A stretch of 18,578 bases of DNA from NCBI GenBank assembly GCA_002441465.1, contig DJWE01000098.1, positions 1 to 18,578 on the forward strand, written 5' to 3'. The translations under genes were made by a program, and so were the position numbers. Below, in pieces: positions 14,461 through 18,578 of the stretch (its first letter is position 1; each line of letters begins with the position of its first letter). The stretch is from Propionibacteriaceae bacterium UBA6238. Its GTDB lineage: Bacteria > Actinomycetota > Actinomycetes > Propionibacteriales > Propionibacteriaceae. A model generated the notes under the pieces. The model ran no database searches. It saw only the letters and a list, made by a program, of their open reading frames with translations, and was not told where the DNA came from.

Positions 14461-14832
14461 ATGTTCTCCGTGGACGCCAACGAGGTCATCCTCTACGTCG
14501 AGGACCAGGATCGGGCGCGGACGTTCTACATCGCCCTCCTCGCCATCCAGCCGTCCCTCGACGTGCCCGGAATGACCGAGTTCGATCTCGGCGGAATGAC
14601 GCTCGGCCTTATGCCGCAGGACGACATCCTCCAACTGCTTCCCAACCTGCAGGCTGCCACCGGCCAGCGCTGCGAGCTCTACCTGCGCAGGCCAGAGGCC
14701 GAGGCAATGCTTGGTCGTCTCATCGAAGCCGGCGGACGGCTCGTGTCACCGCTCCAACCGCGCAGCTGGGGTGAGAACGTTGGCTACGGGCTGGACCCGG
14801 ACCAGAACGTCATCGCCCTCGCGGCACGCTAG
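14461..14832 (+). CDS. VOC (glyoxalase/bleomycin-resistance-type) family protein
   Basis: A 123-residue protein, the length of a single VOC domain made of two beta-alpha-beta-beta-beta modules. The first module is NEVILYVEDQDRARTFYIALL (7-27) followed by DVPGMTEFDLGGMTLGLMP. The second is CELYLRRPEAEAMLGRLIEAGGRLVSP followed by the typical ending WGENVGYGLDPDQNVIALA. Members bind a divalent metal or a hydrophobic drug. The usual first metal His/Gln after LYV is not obvious here, so the chemistry is open. The start ATG at 14461 matches the family N-terminus, with only a weak GAGCGAG upstream. It stands alone between two pseudogenes, with no operon partner, and could be a dioxygenase-like enzyme, a resistance protein or a binding protein. 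Confidence 0.88.
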   Translation: MFSVDANEVILYVEDQDRARTFYIALLAIQPSLDVPGMTEFDLGGMTLGLMPQDDILQLLPNLQAATGQRCELYLRRPEAEAMLGRLIEAGGRLVSPLQPRSWGENVGYGLDPDQNVIALAAR

Positions 14833-14958
14833 CATCGCGCGTCATTAATGCGTTGGTCAAAACGCTTGAGGACGCTTCGACCTGCATCGTAATGAGGAAC
14901 TCGCCGTTGGCGGACACCTCGAAGTGGGTCAGGGAACGGCCCGCGGCTTTGCAGCGTC

Positions 14959-15310
14959 CTACTGGGCTGCGAGAGCAGCGAGCTGGGTGAGCGACACTTT
15001 GACGCCCGCCCGGTTGAGCCCGCGATATACCGGCTGGGCGGTCAGGATGTGGAGGAGTTCGGTCTCCCGGTCTGCGTCGTTTTCGGAGTTGCAGAGGATG
15101 ACTACGTGCCCGCCTCGCGCCCTCCCGCTCCACTGCCCGCGCAGCTTGCATGAAGAAGGGGCTGACCACATCGAGGACAACCAGGCCGGTCACCTGACTG
15201 GATGCCCCAGTGGGCACCCTTGCCTGTTGATTGGGAACGACCGGAGACCCGCTCGGCACGTGGTTGGCGATGTAGCCGTTGATGGTCGGGTTCACGATCG
15301 GGCTGACGAG
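14959..15310 (-). pseudogene. Remnant of a LacI-family transcription regulator
   Basis: Two minus-strand frames together give a decayed LacI/GalR protein. The first reads VPNQQARVPTGASSQVTGLVVLDVVSPFFMQAARAVERE, the linker between DNA-binding and sugar-binding domains. The second takes over near 15115 with GGHVVILCNSENDADRETELLHILTAQP, the next conserved strand and helix. A frameshift separates them, the helix-turn-helix is missing or scrambled, and the effector domain stops after about 80 residues. The piece before VPNQQA (MLLVSPIVNPTINGYIAN) does not fit LacI well and may come from another deleted gene, perhaps a transporter. Confidence 0.6.
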
Positions 15311-15387
15311 CAGCATCCGCAGGGCAGCAGTACCAGCAGGATACCGCTGTCCTTGGGCACAACGCATCCCTTGGTGAAGGACTCGTC

Positions 15388-15417
15388 TTGCATCCAACTG
15401 AACTGAACTGTACAGTT
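15388..15417 (+). promoter_or_regulatory. Promoter and palindromic operator of the tetR-exporter operon
   Basis: TTGCAT at 15388-15393 and TACAGT at 15411-15416 are a -35/-10 pair with an exact 17-base spacer. The perfect 12-base palindrome AACTGTACAGTT at 15406-15417 covers the -10 box, and AACTG is repeated three times in a row just before it (15396-15410). The TetR start codon begins 7 bases after the -10 box with no Shine-Dalgarno, so the message should be leaderless. Binding of the TetR protein to this palindrome would shut off the whole operon. Confidence 0.65.
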
Positions 15418-15423
15418 TGACTC

Positions 15424-16044
15424 ATGACCGCCGGCACGCTCTCCAAGCGCCAGGTCGCCAAGCGCGAACAGATCGCCACGGCGGGCCGGAAGCTGTTCCT
15501 CGCCCACGGCTTCGCGGGCACCTCGATGGACGCAGTGACTGCGGAAGCCGGCGTCAGCAAGCAAACCCTCTACACCTACTTCCCGGCGAAGGCCGACCTC
15601 CTCAAGGCGATTCTCGAACGCGAACTCGCTCGCCTCGCGCTCGAAGGGCCCCTCCCCGAGCCGCAGACATTTCCCGAGCTGCGCGGGCTGCTTCTCCAGT
15701 TCGTCACGCGGCTCACCCAGACCCTGCTTCATCCAGATTCGGTCGCCCTGATCCGTCTGGTGTTGGGTGAGGCCTTCCGTATCCCGGAGCTGCGCGACAC
15801 GGTGCGCCAGGCTCTTCCGATGCGCGCCCTGCAGGGCATCGCTACCATCGTCGGACGGGCGGACGTTCTCGGCCTGATCGAGGCGCCGGACACCGACCTC
15901 ACCGCCCGGATGCTGCTCGGGCCGATCATGAGCTACGTCGCCCTCGACGGCTTCCTCACCACGGAGCCCGTCGTGCAACCATCGGCGGACAAGCTCGAAC
16001 GAATGGTCGACATGTTCCTCACCATGGTGGCGGTGACCCCATGA
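15424..16044 (+). CDS. TetR/AcrR-family transcription regulator
   Basis: A 206-residue cytosolic regulator. The N-terminal domain has the standard three helices: REQIATAGRKLFLAHGFAG at 14-32, then the helix-turn-helix SMDAVTAEAGVSKQTLYTYFPAK at 34-56, of which VSKQTLYTYF is the recognition helix. Residues 60-206 are the all-helical ligand-binding and dimerisation domain, similar in layout to TetR proteins with a C-terminal TetR_C AefR-like domain. It probably represses its own operon through the palindrome over its promoter and is released by a compound the exporter handles. The start ATG at 15424 lies at the expected transcription start. Its stop overlaps the next gene start by 4 bases (ATGA), so regulator and exporter are translated together. 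Confidence 0.95.
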   Translation: MTAGTLSKRQVAKREQIATAGRKLFLAHGFAGTSMDAVTAEAGVSKQTLYTYFPAKADLLKAILERELARLALEGPLPEPQTFPELRGLLLQFVTRLTQTLLHPDSVALIRLVLGEAFRIPELRDTVRQALPMRALQGIATIVGRADVLGLIEAPDTDLTARMLLGPIMSYVALDGFLTTEPVVQPSADKLERMVDMFLTMVAVTP

Positions 16045-17333
16045 ACCTTCGCTCGTTCCTCGCCGCCGTGACGGCCGGCACCTTGGCCGTCACCTTGGCC
16101 GGCTGCACGGCAGCTCCGTCCGCGCTGGTGGTGGCGGGCACCGTCGAGGACCGGCTGGAAACTGTGGCCGTCCCTTCGGTGAGCGTGCCCGCTGTCAACC
16201 TGGACGCCGGGTTCACCACCCTCACCGGGGCCACCAATCCCGTCACCGGGCGCACCGGCGCCAACCTGAGCACGGTCGGGGCCACCTATGGCTTCGGCTC
16301 GTTCGTCCGTCTCGCAGAGGTCAGCGTCGCCGTTGGCGACACCGTCACCGTCGGACAGTCCCTTGGCCGGGTCGACACCAGCGTCCTTTCTGCCCAGATC
16401 GCCGCGGCAGAGGCGGACGCAGCGGTCGCCTCAGCCCAGGTGGGCCTCCTGGGCGACGCTATCGACACCACCTACGACAAGCAGGCAGACGTCAAGGACG
16501 CCAAGGCGAAGGTCCGCGATGCGATCGACAAGATCCATGACGGGAAGAAGAAGCTGCTCAAGGCACGCAGTTCGGCGAAGAAGACCCGCGTTGATCTGGT
16601 GAAGAAGCTGCACGCGGCAGAAGACCTGCTGGCGAACTACCCGCCGGTGGTTCCGCCCGGCACCAACCTTCCACCCAAGGAAAGCCTTCCGGGGATGATC
16701 GCCGGACTCAAGGCGGGGATCAAGAAGCTGGACGCCGGCGTCCGGAAGATCAACGCGACCCTGCACACGCTCGCCAAGGGCCTGAGGAAGGCCACGTCGG
16801 GCCTGCGCAAGCTCAACGACGCCCTGGTCACCATCGCCGATGCCCGCGGCTCTTTGCGCGACGTGAAGGAGCTGGCGTCGCTCCAGGCCGATGCGCTCAA
16901 GGTGTCGGTCGACCTGGCACGGCTGCAGGTCACCCTCGGCGAGTTCACCTCGCCCGTGAACGGCGTCGTTGTCTCCGCAGTCCTGGCGGGCTCCGAGCTC
17001 GCCCCCGGCGCGACGGCGGTCAGCATTCGCGCGTCCCGTCCCAGCACGGTGACGGCATGGCTGGCACCGGCTGAGCTCGCCCGGGTGTGTGCCGGTGACG
17101 CCGCATCGATCGTCGGTGACTGGATGACCGGCGACGGCGTCCCCGCGACGCTGACGCGCATCGGCACCCGTTCCGACTACCCCCCGACCTCGGTCGCGAC
17201 CGAGGAGGTCCACCTGACCAAGGCGGTCGAGGTGGAGTTCACCGCTTCCGAACAGCTCCCGGCCGGTGTGCCGGTGGAGCTCCACATCAACAGCTGCCAC
17301 CCGGCAGCCGGCAATTCCGATACGGACAGGTGA
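16041..17333 (+). CDS. HlyD-like adaptor lipoprotein with long coiled coil
   Basis: A 430-residue exported lipoprotein. The signal peptide (1-21) ends in a lipobox LAGC with Cys22 as the lipidation site, so it would be anchored on the outer face of the membrane. Residues about 80-115 form the first half of a biotinyl-lipoyl-like fold (VRLAEVSVAVGDTVTVGQSLGRVD). Residues about 118-300 are a Lys/Ala/Leu-rich coiled-coil hairpin with a Pro-rich turn at 200-217 (NYPPVVPPGTNLPPKESLPG). Residues 301-330 form the second lipoyl half (EFTSPVNGVVVSAVLAGSELAPG). A beta-barrel-like domain follows to about 420. This is the layout of a periplasmic-type membrane fusion protein adapted to a Gram-positive. 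It overlaps tetR by 4 bases and precedes a second adaptor. It may link the ABC pump to the cell wall or gather substrate; either is inference. Confidence 0.88.
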   Translation: MNLRSFLAAVTAGTLAVTLAGCTAAPSALVVAGTVEDRLETVAVPSVSVPAVNLDAGFTTLTGATNPVTGRTGANLSTVGATYGFGSFVRLAEVSVAVGDTVTVGQSLGRVDTSVLSAQIAAAEADAAVASAQVGLLGDAIDTTYDKQADVKDAKAKVRDAIDKIHDGKKKLLKARSSAKKTRVDLVKKLHAAEDLLANYPPVVPPGTNLPPKESLPGMIAGLKAGIKKLDAGVRKINATLHTLAKGLRKATSGLRKLNDALVTIADARGSLRDVKELASLQADALKVSVDLARLQVTLGEFTSPVNGVVVSAVLAGSELAPGATAVSIRASRPSTVTAWLAPAELARVCAGDAASIVGDWMTGDGVPATLTRIGTRSDYPPTSVATEEVHLTKAVEVEFTASEQLPAGVPVELHINSCHPAAGNSDTDR

Positions 17334-17338
17334 GGAAC

Positions 17339-18133
17339 ATGGCAGGCGAGAAGCGCAAGCACCCCCCGATCCCGGTGATCGTCGCCGTCTTGGCGTTGCT
17401 GATCGGCGGTGGTGTCTGGTGGTGGTGGAGTTCCACGCATCCGACAACCGTCAGCGCCCAGGAGCAGGTGAGTGGGTCGGTGGAGGCCAATGAGTACCAG
17501 GTCGCCGCAGCGCTCAGTGGGCGCATCACCGACGTCAAGGTGGCCGAGGGCGACAAGGTCACCAAGGGCCAGGAACTGGTCCGGCTTGACCGGTCCGCCG
17601 CAAAGCTTGTGCTTGACCAGGCCAATCAGGGCGTCACGGCGGCCAAGGCTGCGCTCACCAACGCCAAGGACGATGACGACTCGACAAAGGCGGACATCAC
17701 TGCGGCACGGGCCCGGCTCAAGCAGGCAGAGGCTGCCGTGAAGCTGGCCAAGGTGCAGCTGGGCTACACGATCGTGACGGCGCCGCGGGACGGGACCGTC
17801 GTTTCCCTCACCACCAACGCGGGCCAGAACGCCGGCCCCGGCAAAACGCTGCTGACGATGATCGATCCCACCGACCTGTTCGTCCGCGTCTTCGTGCCCG
17901 AGACCGAGATCGGCAAGGTCAAGAACGGCCAGGCTGCCACCCTGGTCACCGACTCCAGCACAACGACGTACGAGGGCACGGTGAGCTTCATCGCCAGCCA
18001 GGCGGAGTTCACGCCGAACAACGTCCAGACCAAGGAGCAGCGCGTGAAGCTGGTCTACGAGGTGCGGGTGCGCGTCAGCGACAGCAGCGGCACCCTCAAG
18101 GCCGGTATGCCGGTGGACGTGACGTTCGCCTGA
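17339..18133 (+). CDS. Membrane-anchored HlyD/YbhG-type adaptor of an ABC exporter
   Basis: A 264-residue protein with a single N-terminal membrane helix at 11-29 (IPVIVAVLALLIGGGVWWWW) and the rest outside. Residues 44-85 are the first lipoyl half (AAALSGRITDVKVAEGDKVTKGQELVRLD), 86-140 a short coiled coil, and 141-175 the second lipoyl half (TIVTAPRDGTVVSLTTNAGQNAGPG). A beta-barrel follows, ending with FTPNNVQTKEQRVKLVYEVRV at 224-244, a strong signature of YbhG/MacA-like adaptors. I chose ATG 17339, with AGGTG 6 bases upstream; GTG 17330 (three more residues, overlapping the previous stop) is possible. The ABC ATPase follows two bases after its stop. It is about half as long in the coiled coil as the lipoprotein adaptor encoded before it. 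Confidence 0.92.
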   Translation: MAGEKRKHPPIPVIVAVLALLIGGGVWWWWSSTHPTTVSAQEQVSGSVEANEYQVAAALSGRITDVKVAEGDKVTKGQELVRLDRSAAKLVLDQANQGVTAAKAALTNAKDDDDSTKADITAARARLKQAEAAVKLAKVQLGYTIVTAPRDGTVVSLTTNAGQNAGPGKTLLTMIDPTDLFVRVFVPETEIGKVKNGQAATLVTDSSTTTYEGTVSFIASQAEFTPNNVQTKEQRVKLVYEVRVRVSDSSGTLKAGMPVDVTFA

Positions 18134-18135
18134 CT

Positions 18136-18578
18136 ATGACAGCAACCACCACGGCTGGCCCGGCCATCCGCGCCTCCGGGCTGCGGCGCAGCTTCGGCGA
18201 CACCCTCGCCGTCGACGACCTCGACCTGGAGGTCGCCGAGGGTGCCGTGTTCGGGCTGCTGGGGCCGGACGGGGCCGGCAAGTCCACCCTGATCCGGATG
18301 CTCGCCACCGTGCTGCGTCCGGACGGGGGCGAGGCGAGCGTGTTCGGTCACTCGGTGACAAGGGAGGCCGCCCAGGTGACGCCCCGGATCGGCTACATGT
18401 CGCAGAAGTTCTCGATGTATCCCGACCTGTCGGTGGCGGAGAACTTGGACTTCTTCGCCACCATCCGCGGCGTCAGCAAGGCCGATCGGCGCACCCGCGC
18501 AGCCAGCCTGCTGGAGGGCATGGGCCTGGCGGAGTTCACCACACGGCAGGCGCAGCACCTTTCCGGCGGCATGAAGCA
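18136..18578 (+). CDS. ABC exporter ATPase, YbhF/drug-resistance type (3' end outside window)
   Basis: The first 147 residues of a cytosolic ABC ATPase; the gene runs off the right edge. Walker A is GPDGAGKST at 43-51, where the D in place of N is typical of the YbhF/NodI/DrrA-like branch. The Q-loop is YMSQKFSMYPDLSVAENL with Gln90, and the signature LSGGM is at 142-146, next to the window end. Walker B is not yet reached. It starts 2 bases after the stop of the adaptor gene, without a separate promoter, so it is co-transcribed. In YbhGFSR-like systems the ATPase is followed by one or two ABC-2 permeases, which should lie just beyond the window. Some YbhF proteins are fused double ATPases; that cannot be judged here. 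Confidence 0.93.
   Translation, partial: MTATTTAGPAIRASGLRRSFGDTLAVDDLDLEVAEGAVFGLLGPDGAGKSTLIRMLATVLRPDGGEASVFGHSVTREAAQVTPRIGYMSQKFSMYPDLSVAENLDFFATIRGVSKADRRTRAASLLEGMGLAEFTTRQAQHLSGGMK

Overview
The window comes from a high-GC actinobacterium. The evidence is GC-rich codon use in every gene, two promoters that appear to drive leaderless mRNAs, U-less hairpin terminators, and cobalamin, desaturase and cold-shock genes of actinobacterial type. I cannot name the genus from this sequence; Propionibacteriales is a guess.

Left block (1-5808), probably host chromosome. On the minus strand are the first codons of a gene leaving the left edge, cobQ (cobyric acid synthase) and a small beta-hairpin-repeat protein. 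A plus-strand three-His-box membrane fatty acid desaturase follows, then a minus-strand CspA-type cold shock protein with a clear hairpin terminator and an RNA hairpin just upstream of its Shine-Dalgarno. A plus-strand alpha-helical protein of the six-hairpin (alpha/alpha toroid) type comes last.

Middle block (about 5809 to at least 12887), an integrated mobilizable element. Its left border is a minus-strand fragment matching the 3' end of a tRNA (T-arm plus acceptor strand, best fit tRNA-Asn). Just inside is a tyrosine integrase gene with phased direct repeats at its promoter. Convergent to it is a minus-strand pair: a large MobF relaxase/helicase followed by an excisionase-like protein. About 0.85 kb without a convincing gene, full of short repeats and C-rich (G-rich on the minus strand) tracts, lies upstream of the relaxase and is the best place to look for oriT. 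Beyond it a toxin-antitoxin-like operon is driven by a promoter whose -10 box sits inside a perfect palindrome; it ends at a strong terminator. No type IV secretion or coupling protein is seen, and the right border (an intact tRNA) is not in the window, so the right limit of the element is unknown.

Right block (12888-18578). First comes decayed DNA: a minus-strand gene broken by two one-base frameshifts and a lost C-terminus, a small intact VOC-family gene, and a broken LacI-type regulator. Then an apparently complete operon begins: a TetR regulator (leaderless, with a palindrome over its -10 box), a lipoprotein HlyD-like adaptor with a long coiled coil, a second membrane-anchored HlyD-like adaptor of YbhG type, and an ABC ATPase of the YbhF/drug-export type that runs off the right edge. 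Gene order and overlaps suggest one TetR-controlled ABC export system with two adaptor subunits.
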